A DNA stretch of 64,000 nucleotides from Sphingopyxis sp. BSN-002 (GTDB taxonomy: Bacteria; Pseudomonadota; Alphaproteobacteria; Sphingomonadales; Sphingomonadaceae), in contig NZ_CP091804.1 of the NCBI RefSeq assembly GCF_022024275.1, positions 558,001-622,000 of the forward strand, written 5' to 3'. Position 1 is the stretch's first letter. Every line of letters starts with the position of its first letter. Positions 51,426 through 60,172 of this stretch are shown piece by piece. Made by a program: the position numbers and the translations under genes. The notes under the pieces are model-generated. The model did not search any database. It saw only the letters and a list, made by a program, of their open reading frames with translations, and was not told the origin of the DNA.

Positions 51426-51621
51426 ATGCTTGTCCCTTTCGCCTGCGCCCGAGTGGCACGATGTTACATAATGAACGGTCAAATTGACAATATGATTTCC
51501 TGATTGAGCATATTGATTGAAACTATCGGTAATTTCTGATTCAGTGGGTGCGACGAAATGAAGGGGAAGCGCGCCCGTGCGATTCGCACAGCGAAATGCG
51601 CGCAAAACGACAAGGGGTTGT
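51426..51621. promoter_or_regulatory. AT-rich divergent promoter, cyanophycinase fusion / TonB receptor
   Basis: A 196-base gap whose central 80 bases are strikingly AT-rich for this genome. It contains TTGACA at 51484-51489 and CATATT-like words downstream, giving a candidate plus-strand promoter, and repeated ATT/AAT runs compatible with Lrp binding by the regulator encoded downstream. Confidence 0.45.
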
Positions 51622-54408
51622 ATGATGACGAAATTCGGGAAGCGTTCGTTTCGCGTCCTTTTGGGCCTGAGCGTGTGCGCGCCGGCGCTGGTGGCGCCCG
51701 CGTTTGCGCAGGAGGCGGAAAGCGGCGGCGAGGAAATCATCGTCACGGGTTCGCGCATCCCGACGATCAAGGATCAGGGCCCTTCGCCCGTTACCGTGAT
51801 CGATTCCGACACGATCCGGGCCAACGGCTATACCAGCGTTCCCGAACTGCTCGCCGCCATGACGCAGAACAGCGGCGAGACGCAAAGCCCGCAGTCGGGC
51901 AGCAGCGCCGACTTCACCCCGGGCGCGCAGCAGGTCGACCTGCGCGGCCTCGGCCCCAATCATACGCTGGTGCTGATCAACGGCCGCCGTATCGCCGACT
52001 TCCCGCTGCCCTATATCGGCCGCAGCAATTTTACCGACATCTCGAACATCCCGGTCAGCCTGATCGACAAGGTTGAAATCCTCAGCGGCGCGGGATCGGC
52101 GATTTACGGCTCGGACGCGATCGCGGGCGTCATCAACTTCAAGATGAAGGAAAAGCTCGACGGCATCACGCTCGACTATCGCCACGGCCGGACCGAGCAT
52201 GGCGGCGGCATGTCACATCGCTTCACGGCGACCGGCGGCTGGTCGACCGATCGCTTCAACATTTCGGGCGGGATCGAATATCTCGATCAGCGTCCGCTCT
52301 GGGCCTATGATCGTTCGATCCAGGACAGCACCGAGGACAGCCCGGTCAGCACGATCGCGCGGCGCACCTTCCTGCGCTACAGCATCGAGGACGACACCTA
52401 TATCGACCCCGGCGCTGCGACCTGCGCACGGCTGGCACATCTGAACCGCGGATCGACAATCTATACGTCGCGCCCGCGTTACGGCGAATATGACCCCGAT
52501 CTCGATGACTACGGCCCCGGCTATTATTGCGGGAGCAAGGAATCGATCGCTTACGGAACGATCGTTTCGGGCCGCAAGGGCTTCAACAGCTTCGGCACCA
52601 TGTCGTACGAGCTGTCGGACAATGCGAAGCTCTTCGCCGATTTCCAGTTCGGGATCAGCAAGGTCCGGCTGATGTACGACGTGACGAGCTGGGCGTTCGA
52701 AAACTCGTCTTCGAGCTCGGACAACAGCTTCTACAACGCGTTCGACGACACGATCGACGACTGGTCGCGCCAGTTCGCGCCGGAGGAAACCGGCGGTTTC
52801 GAAATGCAGCGCATCAAGCAGACGACGTACAGCATCACGCCGGGCATCCGCGGCAATTTCGGCAAGAGCTGGAGCTATGAGGCTTCGTTCAACTACAGCC
52901 GGTATCAGTCGGTCGTCCGCTGGCCGCAGATCATCAACCAGAAGGCCCAAGACTTCTTCCTCGGCCCGCAGCTCGGTATCGACGAGGACAGCGGCTATCC
53001 GATCTACAACGCCGATCCGGCGGTGAAGCTCTACAGGGCGCTGACGCCCTCCGAATATGACAGCATTTCGGCCGATACCGTCTATCGCCCGTACAGCTGG
53101 ACGAACAACCTGCAGGCGACGCTGACGAACACCGAGCTGTTCCAGCTTCCCGCCGGCCCGGTCGGGTTCGCCGCGGTCGCCGAATATGGCAAGCAGGGCT
53201 ATAATCTTCGCCCCGATCCGCTGGCGCTCACCGACTATTATTACAGCTGGAAGGACAGCGACGGCGAAGGCAAGCGCAGCCACGCCGCGATCGGCGGCGA
53301 GCTTCGCGTGCCCGTTCTCGATTTCGTGACAATAACCGGCGCCGGGCGTTACGACACGTTCGGCTTCGCGGGCCGCGACGTCGGAAAGTTCACCTATAAT
53401 GGCGGGATCGAGGTCCGGCCGACGAACAGCCTGCTGTTCCGCGCCGCCTATGGCACGGCCTTCCGCGCCCCCGACCTTCATTATGTCTTCACGGGTCCGG
53501 GCAACGTGCAAAGCAGCGTCGACGACTATTATCTTTGCCGGACCGAAGAGCCCGACGAGGATATCGGCGATTGCAGCTACTCGGGCAGCGGAATCGTCGT
53601 GAACCGCAACGGCAACCGCGATCTCGACGCCGAGACCGGTCGCACGCTGACCGCCGGCATCGTTTTTGCGCCGTCGAGCCGCCTGCACGTCTCGGTCGAT
53701 TATTTCCGCGTGACGCTCGACAACCAGGTCGACGATCTCAGCACCGACCAGCTTGCACGCGACGAAGCCGATTGCCGGATCGGCCAGACGCAGAACGGCA
53801 CCGCGGTCGATATCAACTCGCCGACCTGTCAGGACGCGATCGCGCGCATCAACCGTTTCACGACCGGCGGTCTCGCAGGCCAGATCTCGTCGATCCGGGT
53901 CAATCCGATCAACATCGCGCGCGAAAAGACGAGCGGCCTCGACATTGCCTTCCGCGGCAGCCTGCCGACCAGCTTCGGCACCTTCACCCTGTCGGCCGGC
54001 CACAGCCACGTGTTCAAGCACACGTTCCAGCAGTATCCGGGCGATCCGATCATCGACAAGCTGGCGGTCGACAGCGGCTATTATCTGCCGCGCGACAAAT
54101 CGACCGGCAGCATCAGCTGGGAAAATGAGGGGCTGCAGTTCACGCTGTCGGGCACGCGGCTCGGCAAGCTGCCCAACTATGACGAGGACGCCTTCATCAA
54201 GGCCAGCTACCTCTTCAACGCGACGATGCAGGTCGATTTCACCGACCATCTGCGCGGCTCGCTGACGATCCGGAACCTGTTCGACAAGATGCCGGTGAAA
54301 GACCCGACCTGGTCGAGCTATCCCTATTACAACACCAGCTGGTTCGACAGCATCGGCCGCAGCGTGTTCCTGCAGCTCACGTACAAGCTGGGCGGCTCGG
54401 CGCTCTGA
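51622..54408 (+). CDS. TonB-dependent outer-membrane receptor
   Basis: A 928-residue receptor: signal peptide (A-P-A-L-V-A-P-A-F-A), TonB-box-like E-E-I-I-V-T-G-S-R, plug domain (about 40-170, V-E-I-L-S-G-A-G-S-A-I-Y-G-S-D-A-I-A-G-V-I-N) and a beta-barrel ending in the outer-membrane signature Q-L-T-Y-K-L-G-G. It imports a bulky substrate with TonB energy. Being divergent from a secreted beta-peptide hydrolase, it may take up cyanophycin-derived or isoaspartyl peptides, which is inference. ATG 51622 and 51625 are tandem with GGGG upstream. A hairpin follows. Confidence 0.9.
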   Translation: MMTKFGKRSFRVLLGLSVCAPALVAPAFAQEAESGGEEIIVTGSRIPTIKDQGPSPVTVIDSDTIRANGYTSVPELLAAMTQNSGETQSPQSGSSADFTPGAQQVDLRGLGPNHTLVLINGRRIADFPLPYIGRSNFTDISNIPVSLIDKVEILSGAGSAIYGSDAIAGVINFKMKEKLDGITLDYRHGRTEHGGGMSHRFTATGGWSTDRFNISGGIEYLDQRPLWAYDRSIQDSTEDSPVSTIARRTFLRYSIEDDTYIDPGAATCARLAHLNRGSTIYTSRPRYGEYDPDLDDYGPGYYCGSKESIAYGTIVSGRKGFNSFGTMSYELSDNAKLFADFQFGISKVRLMYDVTSWAFENSSSSSDNSFYNAFDDTIDDWSRQFAPEETGGFEMQRIKQTTYSITPGIRGNFGKSWSYEASFNYSRYQSVVRWPQIINQKAQDFFLGPQLGIDEDSGYPIYNADPAVKLYRALTPSEYDSISADTVYRPYSWTNNLQATLTNTELFQLPAGPVGFAAVAEYGKQGYNLRPDPLALTDYYYSWKDSDGEGKRSHAAIGGELRVPVLDFVTITGAGRYDTFGFAGRDVGKFTYNGGIEVRPTNSLLFRAAYGTAFRAPDLHYVFTGPGNVQSSVDDYYLCRTEEPDEDIGDCSYSGSGIVVNRNGNRDLDAETGRTLTAGIVFAPSSRLHVSVDYFRVTLDNQVDDLSTDQLARDEADCRIGQTQNGTAVDINSPTCQDAIARINRFTTGGLAGQISSIRVNPINIAREKTSGLDIAFRGSLPTSFGTFTLSAGHSHVFKHTFQQYPGDPIIDKLAVDSGYYLPRDKSTGSISWENEGLQFTLSGTRLGKLPNYDEDAFIKASYLFNATMQVDFTDHLRGSLTIRNLFDKMPVKDPTWSSYPYYNTSWFDSIGRSVFLQLTYKLGGSAL

Positions 54409-54418
54409 AGCGCGGACA

Positions 54419-54450
54419 GGCGGTGACGGCCGGAAACGGGCGTCACCGCC
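54419..54450. terminator. Hairpin between convergent TonB receptor and DUF2200 genes
   Basis: GGCGGTGACG and CGTCACCGCC form a perfect 10-base stem with a 12-base loop, 11 bases after the receptor stop. No T tract follows. Confidence 0.5.
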
Positions 54451-54465
54451 GCGGTCGCGGCCTCA

Positions 54466-54816
54466 TCAGGCCCGCAATATCTTTGCCAGCGCCTTTCCGC
54501 GCGCCAACTCGTCGATCAACTTGTCGAGATATCGGATTTCCCGCATCAGCGGCTCCTCGATCTCCTCGACCCGGATTCCGCAAATCACACCGGTGATCAG
54601 CGACCGCGAGGGATTGAGCTCCGGCGCTTGCCCGAAGAAATCCTCGAAGCTCGTCGCGTTCGCCAGCTGCGCATCGAGCGCCGGCTGGCTGTATCCGGTC
54701 AGCCAGCGGATGATTTCGTCGACTTCGGCCTTGGTCCGGCCCTTCTTTTCGGCCTTCGCGATATAGTGCGGATAGACGCTCGCGACGGTGACTGAATAGA
54801 TGCGATGCTTCGCCAT
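54466..54816 (-). CDS. DUF2200 family protein
   Basis: A 116-residue protein starting [19 protein letters not shown], followed by [22 protein letters not shown], which I recognise as DUF2200. No function is established; the fold is small and cytoplasmic. GGAG precedes ATG 54816; a longer frame upstream is not family-like. Confidence 0.85.
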   Translation of the reverse strand: MAKHRIYSVTVASVYPHYIAKAEKKGRTKAEVDEIIRWLTGYSQPALDAQLANATSFEDFFGQAPELNPSRSLITGVICGIRVEEIEEPLMREIRYLDKLIDELARGKALAKILRA

Positions 54817-54950
54817 GCCACGCTCCGGCAACCATGAGACAGGCGTCGTCGATAGCAGCCCTGCTGGCTGGCCGAAAGAAGCGCGCGGAAACACCCGTCA
54901 GACCGCCTTCTCGACGGCTTACGAACCATGACCTGCAAGTCTTTGGAAGA

Positions 54951-54964
54951 AATGGCGCACCCGG
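54951..54964. repeat. Direct repeat of the tRNA-Arg 3' end (candidate attachment scar, distal copy)
   Basis: AATGGCGCACCCGG is identical to 55714-55727, the 3' end of tRNA-Arg on the minus strand including CCA. Similarity extends imperfectly upstream (54934-54964 versus 55696-55727). The two copies are 763 bases apart. Confidence 0.55.
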
Positions 54965-55007
54965 CGCCGATGGTTTCCCAGTATTCTGCCATTTTCTAGC
55001 GATTTTG

Positions 55008-55032
55008 GGATCGTGCCACGGTGGCACGATCC
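55008..55032. repeat. 25-base perfect palindrome
   Basis: GGATCGTGCCAC and GTGGCACGATCC are exact 12-base arms around a single G. The word GATCGTGCCA recurs on the plus strand at 55095-55104 and 55664-55673. It may be a terminator-like hairpin or a protein site of the inserted DNA. Confidence 0.6.
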
Positions 55033-55194
55033 TTCTGCGCGCAAGTGGGCACGATATGGCGCGATACTTCCCTCAACCGAACGGACAAGCGCCGGATCGT
55101 GCCAACGCCGACTAAGCCAACCTTGGACAAAAAGCGATCGCTTGCTCTTGCTCCAATGACATGCGACGCATCGTGGATTAACTTGGCGGGCAAC

Positions 55195-55527
55195 ATGAAT
55201 TCATTCGAAAACGAAACTTGGCTGATCGAGATTGGCGACGAGGTCATAGTAAAGAAGGCCGAGCAGGGCAGAGAGGCTCTGACCGATATCGAACGTCTGA
55301 TCTATTGCATCTGGGTCGCGGATTATAGCCTGCGCAACGCTGGCGATTTGCTAACTGCAGATGATCTCTACGCACCCTATCGCGATGAAGGCGCGCAACT
55401 AGCGCAAGCTCTCGGCCTTCCGATCGTGAAGGCCATCTTTGATATGCCCCCAGAGGAACTCGAAGAGGGCTACTTCGATCTATTCGATGACATTTGCGCG
55501 GAACTTCGATCCCGCCAAAAAGGCTAA
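55195..55527 (+). CDS. Hypothetical protein beside tRNA-Arg (110 aa)
   Basis: A 110-residue acidic protein (M-N-S-F-E-N-E-T-W-L) with L-T-D-I-E-R-L-I-Y-C-I-W-V-A-D-Y-S-L-R-N and a C-terminal acidic helix E-E-L-E-E-G-Y-F-D-L-F-D-D-I. The L-x-x-I-E-R-L-I-Y-x-I-W pattern vaguely recalls DMP19/DUF4375 immunity-type proteins, but I cannot assign it. It is visibly less GC-rich than its neighbours and lies between two copies of the tRNA 3' end, so horizontal origin is likely. The frame stays open upstream to 55021; the ATG at 55195 is preferred. Confidence 0.55.
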   Translation: MNSFENETWLIEIGDEVIVKKAEQGREALTDIERLIYCIWVADYSLRNAGDLLTADDLYAPYRDEGAQLAQALGLPIVKAIFDMPPEELEEGYFDLFDDICAELRSRQKG

Positions 55528-55713
55528 CGCCCGACATCTCACGGCATCATACGGGCAACCCGGATTGCCAGATTGCCTTCGTTATCAGCGATTTAATACC
55601 GAGATTGGAATAGCGCTTCATGCGCCATTCGGAACTGTCAGTTTACCGGAACTAACCGCGCCAGATCGTGCCATTGGCACACCCCCCGCTAAGCCGCAGA
55701 AGTCCTGGAAAGT

Positions 55714-55727
55714 AATGGCGCACCCGG
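55714..55727. repeat. Direct repeat within tRNA-Arg 3' end (proximal copy)
   Basis: AATGGCGCACCCGG, identical to 54951-54964. This copy is part of the intact tRNA gene, as expected when an element inserts at a tRNA 3' end and restores it. Confidence 0.55.
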
Positions 55728-55792
55728 AACGATTCGAACGTCCGACCCTCAGATTCGTAGTCTGATGCTCTATCCAGCTGAGCTACGGGTGC
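55716..55792 (-). tRNA. tRNA-Arg (ACG)
   Basis: A 77-base tRNA read on the minus strand: 5' GCACCCG acceptor arm, D-arm with AGCTCAGCTGG, anticodon loop CTACGAA giving ACG (plus-strand 55756-55758), T-loop GTTCGAATC and 3' CGGGTGC-G-CCA with CCA encoded. It decodes CGU/C/A after inosine modification. Its 3' end is duplicated at 54951. Confidence 0.95.
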
Positions 55793-55836
55793 GTGGAGCG
55801 GTGCCTTTACGGACAGTCTCGGGGGTGCGCAACCCC

Positions 55837-56364
55837 CTATTTCGGATTTGTGACCGTGGCGCACGACGATTGTCGCCGCGTCGCATCCAGACCGCCTATT
55901 TCCGCCGGTTCCTTCAGCAAAAGGCGGATCAGGGCGATGCCGCGATCATGGTTCGTGCGCACGACTTCGCTCCCGACGGGCACCGTCTGCCCCGGGCGCG
56001 CGACGATGATTCGATAAGGCTTGCCTCCAGCCTCTACGTCATTGCGCACGAAGATCACGTCGGTCGCCGCGTCGAAGACGCTCAGTGAGCTGTAGCGCCC
56101 CGGCACGGGCGCGACATCGATTGCAGCCGGCCCTTTCGACAGGTCGTAGGGGCAGCTCGAATAGGCAAGATCGGGGCTCGGCCGGACCACCGGCTGGCGC
56201 TCGGGCGTCGCGAGATTGCCATAGGACATGGTGTTGATCCCGCCCTGCCCCAGCCGGTCCATCGCGACGTTCATCAGGCCATAGGGAATCCAGGCGATCA
56301 CCGCCCACGCGGTTGCTGCGGCGACAATCAGGCCAAAGAGGATCGGACCGAGCCAGCGCCGCAT
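55837..56364 (-). CDS. DUF1254 family protein
   Basis: A 175-residue protein with one N-terminal membrane helix (residues 5-27) and a DUF1254-like body: N-L-A-T-P-E-R-Q-P-V-V-R-P-S-P-D-L-A-Y-S-S-C-P-Y-D-L and S-L-S-V-F-D. It starts one base after the DUF1214 gene stops, and the two domains, often fused in other bacteria, are split here. The function of the pair is not established. It probably faces the periplasm. Confidence 0.8.
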   Translation of the reverse strand: MRRWLGPILFGLIVAAATAWAVIAWIPYGLMNVAMDRLGQGGINTMSYGNLATPERQPVVRPSPDLAYSSCPYDLSKGPAAIDVAPVPGRYSSLSVFDAATDVIFVRNDVEAGGKPYRIIVARPGQTVPVGSEVVRTNHDRGIALIRLLLKEPAEIGGLDATRRQSSCATVTNPK

Positions 56365-56365
56365 G

Positions 56366-56941
56366 TCAGCACCCCTCCTTCACAAGGCGGGGCAGCGCCG
56401 CCTTGGCCGGATCGGCACGGAACGCCCTGCCGGGATTGTACATCCGCAGCGTAAGCTGGAACTTCTGCCCCTTGATCCCCGGCAGCCAGGCCGCATCCTT
56501 CGGCTTGTCGGGCGAAATCGTGACGCGCCACTCGCCCTTCGCATCGAGCGCGACATTGGCGCCGTTGACGGACCACAGGCGCGCGGGATTATCGACCAGA
56601 TAGCCCTTGCCGTCATAAACGGTGACGCTCCACCAGCGCGCATCGAGCGGCTTTCCCGACAGGCTGTAACGGCAATTGCCGTCGAGCGGCGCGCCACTCG
56701 CGTCGGCCGTCGCGAGCCAATAGACGGTTTCCTTTGCGGGAAGCGCGAGCAGCCCGCCGCGCGCGACCATCGCGCGTGTCAGCGGATCGGTCGCCTTGGT
56801 CCCGTAACCGAGCGAGGTCGTCCACGGGCCGTTGCGAATCCCGCCGTCGCCAAGCCCGCCATTGGTGAGCGCCCATGCAGCGCCAAGCCCCGCCGCCAAT
56901 CCGCCCACGAGGGCGATCGCATAGCGGTGCCAGCTCTTCAT
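56366..56941 (-). CDS. DUF1214 family protein
   Basis: A 191-residue protein: N-terminal anchor (residues 7-26), then the DUF1214 domain with C-R-Y-S-L-S-G-K-P-L-D-A-R-W-W-S-V-T-V-Y and the C-terminal L-T-L-R-M-Y-N-P. It is transcribed ahead of the DUF1254 gene with a 1-base gap. It begins ten bases after the ppdK stop, so it may be read through from ppdK. Confidence 0.82.
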   Translation of the reverse strand: MKSWHRYAIALVGGLAAGLGAAWALTNGGLGDGGIRNGPWTTSLGYGTKATDPLTRAMVARGGLLALPAKETVYWLATADASGAPLDGNCRYSLSGKPLDARWWSVTVYDGKGYLVDNPARLWSVNGANVALDAKGEWRVTISPDKPKDAAWLPGIKGQKFQLTLRMYNPGRAFRADPAKAALPRLVKEGC

Positions 56942-56951
56942 CCTTGCGGTC

Positions 56952-59612
56952 CTATCCCCGTTTCAGCGCCGCCTGAGCTGCCGCCAGACGTGCGATCGGG
57001 ACACGGTAGGGCGAGGCGCTGACATAGTCGAGGCCGGTCGTTTCGCAGAAATGGATGCTCGGCGCGTCCCCGCCATGCTCGCCGCAAATGCCGAGCTTGA
57101 TGCCCGCGCGCGTGCCGCGGCCACGCTCGGCGGCGAGTTCGATCAGCTGGCCGACGCCCTCGACATCGAGGCTGACGAACGGATCGGTAACGAAAATGCC
57201 CTTGTCGACATATTGCGTCAGGAAGCGGCCCGCATCGTCGCGACTGATGCCGATCGTCGTCTGGGTGAGGTCGTTGGTGCCGAAGCTGAAGAACTCGGCG
57301 CTCTCGGCGATCTCGCCCGCCATCAGCGCGGCGCGCGGCAGCTCGATCATCGTGCCGGCCAGATAGGCGATCTCGCGGCCCTTCTCGGCGAACACCGCCT
57401 TCGCTTGCGCGTCGACGACCGCCTTCATCAGGTCGAATTCGCGGCGCGTCGCCACCAAGGGAATCATCACCTCGGGGATCGGCGCGGCGCCGGTTTCGGC
57501 GGCGACATCGCAAGCGGCCTCGAAAATCGCGCGTGCCTGCATCTCGTAGATTTCGGGATAGGTCACGCCAAGCCGGCAGCCGCGATGACCGAGCATCGGG
57601 TTGAATTCATGCAGTTCGCTTGCGCGCGCCTTCAGCTTTTCGATCCCGACGCCCGCCGCTTCGGCGACGTCGGCGAAATCCTCCTCGCGCGTCGGCAGGA
57701 ATTCGTGAAGCGGCGGGTCCAGCAGGCGGATCGTCACCGGCAGCCCCGCCATCACACGGAAGATCGCGGCAAAATCGCCGCGCTGTTCAGGCAGCAGCTT
57801 GGCGAGCGCCGCGCGGCGGCCGTCCTCGCTGTCGGCAAGGATCATCTCGCGCACCGCGGTGATGCGCGCGGCGTCGAAGAACATATGCTCGGTGCGGCAA
57901 AGCCCGATGCCCTCGGCGCCGAAATCGCGCGCGACCTGCGCGTCTTGCGGGGTTTCGGCGTTGGTGCGCACCTTCATCCGGCGCACCTTGTCGGCCCACG
58001 CCATCAGCGTCCCGAAGTCGCCGACCAGCTCGGGCAGCAAGGTCGGCACCTCGCCCGCCATCACTTCGCCGGTCGAGCCGTCGAGGGTCAGGATGTCGCC
58101 CTCGCGAAGCTCGCGTCCGCCGACACGGAGCACGCGCGCCGCGCCGTCGATGCTGAGCCCGCCGGCGCCTGAGACGCACGGACGCCCCATGCCGCGCGCG
58201 ACGACCGCCGCGTGGCTGGTCATCCCGCCGCGCGCGGTCAGGATGCCCTTGGCGGCGTGCATGCCGTGGATGTCCTCCGGCGAGGTTTCGACGCGGACGA
58301 GGATCACCGCCTCGCCCATGCCGGCGGCTTTCTCGGCGCTGTCGGCGTCGAACATGATCTTGCCCGACGCGGCGCCGGGGCTCGCGGGGAGTCCCTTGGT
58401 CAGCACGTCGCGCGGCGCCTTCGGATCGAGCGTCGGGTGAAGCAGCTGGTCGAGCGCGCCGGGGTCGACACGGCCGACGGCTTCCTCTTCGGTGATCAGG
58501 CCCTCGGCGGCCATCTCGCATGCGATGCGGAGCGCCGCCTTGGCAGTACGCTTGCCCGACCGCGTCTGCAGCATCCAGAGCGTCCCGCGTTCGACGGTGA
58601 ACTCGATGTCCTGCATGTCGCGATAATGGGTTTCGAGCGTGTCGAAGACGCGGCCCAGCTCGCCGAAGGTTTCGGGCATCGCCTCTTCCATCGACAGCGG
58701 CTTGGCGCCGGCCTTTTCACGCGCGGCGAGCGTCAGATATTGCGGCGTCCGGATGCCCGCGACGACATCCTCGCCCTGCGCGTTGATCAGCCATTCGCCG
58801 TACCAGGCGCGCTCGCCGGTCGCTGGGTCGCGGGTGAAGGCTACGCCCGTTGCCGAGGTGTCGCCCATATTGCCGAACACCATCGCCTGCACATTGACCG
58901 CGGTGCCCCATTCGCCAGGGATCGCGTTCAGGCGCCGATAGACTTTCGCACGGTCGCTTTCCCAGCTCGCGAAGACCGCGCCGACCGCGCCCCAGAGCTG
59001 GTCGTTCGGTTCCTGCGGGAACGGCGCGCCGGTTTCGCGCTCGACGATCGCCTGATATTCCTTGACCAGCGCCTGCCAGTCTTCGGCCGACATCTCGGTG
59101 TCGAGATAGAAACCGCGATCTTCCTTGGCGATTTCGAGTGCCTCCTCGAACTCGGCATGGTCGAGGCCCATGACGACGTCGGCGTACATCTGGACGAAAC
59201 GGCGATAGCTGTCCCATGCGAAGCGCGGATCGCCAGAGGCTTCGGACAGGCCGACGACGGTCTGGTCGTTGAGCCCGAGGTTGAGCACGGTGTCCATCAT
59301 CCCCGGCATCGACACGCGCGCGCCCGAGCGGACCGAAACGAGCAAAGGATCGGCGGCATCGCCAAACTTTTTGCCGGTGATCCCTTCGATATGCGCGATG
59401 CCCGCGGCGACCTCTTCGACGAGGCCCGCCGGGAACTGCTCGCCATTGGCGTAATATTGGGTGCAGACGTCGGTGGTGATCGTAAAGCCCGGGGGCACCG
59501 GCAGGCCGATCGAGGCCATTTCGGCAAGGTTCGACCCCTTGCCGCCCAGCAATTCCTTCGAGCGTTCCCGCGTCGTCGCGTCGCCGCCGAACAAATGCAC
59601 CAAATTCGTCAT
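56952..59612 (-). CDS. ppdK: Pyruvate, phosphate dikinase
   Basis: An 886-residue enzyme with the ATP-grasp N-terminal domain (G-G-K-G-S-N-L-A-E-M, R-S-G-A-R-V-S-M-P-G-M-M-D-T-V-L-N), the phosphohistidine domain G-G-M-T-S-H-A-A-V-V-A-R-G with His467 and the regulatory Thr465, and the PEP barrel with G-L-C-R-T-E-H-M-F-F and the catalytic Cys in H-F-C-E-T-T-G-L-D-Y. It interconverts pyruvate, ATP and Pi with PEP, AMP and PPi. AGGAG seven bases before ATG 59612 fixes the start. A PDRP regulator is not in the window. Confidence 0.95.
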   Translation of the reverse strand: MTNLVHLFGGDATTRERSKELLGGKGSNLAEMASIGLPVPPGFTITTDVCTQYYANGEQFPAGLVEEVAAGIAHIEGITGKKFGDAADPLLVSVRSGARVSMPGMMDTVLNLGLNDQTVVGLSEASGDPRFAWDSYRRFVQMYADVVMGLDHAEFEEALEIAKEDRGFYLDTEMSAEDWQALVKEYQAIVERETGAPFPQEPNDQLWGAVGAVFASWESDRAKVYRRLNAIPGEWGTAVNVQAMVFGNMGDTSATGVAFTRDPATGERAWYGEWLINAQGEDVVAGIRTPQYLTLAAREKAGAKPLSMEEAMPETFGELGRVFDTLETHYRDMQDIEFTVERGTLWMLQTRSGKRTAKAALRIACEMAAEGLITEEEAVGRVDPGALDQLLHPTLDPKAPRDVLTKGLPASPGAASGKIMFDADSAEKAAGMGEAVILVRVETSPEDIHGMHAAKGILTARGGMTSHAAVVARGMGRPCVSGAGGLSIDGAARVLRVGGRELREGDILTLDGSTGEVMAGEVPTLLPELVGDFGTLMAWADKVRRMKVRTNAETPQDAQVARDFGAEGIGLCRTEHMFFDAARITAVREMILADSEDGRRAALAKLLPEQRGDFAAIFRVMAGLPVTIRLLDPPLHEFLPTREEDFADVAEAAGVGIEKLKARASELHEFNPMLGHRGCRLGVTYPEIYEMQARAIFEAACDVAAETGAAPIPEVMIPLVATRREFDLMKAVVDAQAKAVFAEKGREIAYLAGTMIELPRAALMAGEIAESAEFFSFGTNDLTQTTIGISRDDAGRFLTQYVDKGIFVTDPFVSLDVEGVGQLIELAAERGRGTRAGIKLGICGEHGGDAPSIHFCETTGLDYVSASPYRVPIARLAAAQAALKRG

Positions 59613-59698
59613 GTCTAACTCCTGCTGCCCCGGGGAGGAGGTTGCGGCTGGATAGGTATGCAATCCCGTTTCGTCGATTCAGTTTTGCTTTAGCGGCG

Positions 59699-60160
59699 TC
59701 AGGCCATGCTGCGGCCACCATGCGATTGCCATTGCTCCGCGACGGCCCGGCCGGCACGCCCGCGCAGCAAAACGACCGGTACGTTGGCCCGGAAGGTCAG
59801 CCGGGTGCCACCGTTGAAGAAGCCCGTACGGACGTCGGCCTGTGCAATCTGGTCCCAACGGATGTGCACCATCGGATGAAACAGCCGGAAGACAAGTTGT
59901 GGCCGCATGTAGAAGCCGTTCCGGTCGACCCAGACATTTACGCAATTGCTGTAGTTCGCAGTCCGGAAAAGCGAATCGCCGATCGACATCGACTGTGCAC
60001 CGTGACGCGCCGCGTCGGGCGGAAGCGGGCGATCGAACGCGAAGCGCGAGGCAAGCGCCGACCAACCCATCCACGAAATGACGCGCGATACCATAACCCA
60101 CATCGCGACGAAGAACACCGGGAACAGGAAGGCCAGCCAGACGGGAAAGTCCTGCTTCAT
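59699..60160 (-). CDS. Hypothetical membrane protein (153 aa)
   Basis: A 153-residue protein with a strong N-terminal membrane helix (residues 7-30, W-L-A-F-L-F-P-V-F-F-V-A-M-W-V) and a soluble basic C-terminal domain with N-V-W-V-D-R-N-G-F-Y-M-R-P and H-I-R-W-D-Q-I-A, a small PH-like look. It lies 12 bases after glyS and on the same strand. No family is recognised. Confidence 0.65.
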   Translation of the reverse strand: MKQDFPVWLAFLFPVFFVAMWVMVSRVISWMGWSALASRFAFDRPLPPDAARHGAQSMSIGDSLFRTANYSNCVNVWVDRNGFYMRPQLVFRLFHPMVHIRWDQIAQADVRTGFFNGGTRLTFRANVPVVLLRGRAGRAVAEQWQSHGGRSMA

Positions 60161-60172
60161 CCCCGCCCCCTG

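Larger units (their letters stand above)
54817..55194. other. Gene-poor stretch with a tRNA 3'-end duplicate and a long palindrome
   Basis: 378 bases with no gene I can support. It carries a copy of the tRNA-Arg 3' end (54951-54964), a 25-base palindrome (55008-55032) and repeated GATCGTGCCA words, and is AT-richer after 55100. It looks like the edge and interior of a decayed insertion. Confidence 0.5.

Noticed and set aside
52213-54249. 678-codon open frame antisense to the TonB receptor
   Set aside because: Composition is unlike protein and the receptor is clear on the other strand.
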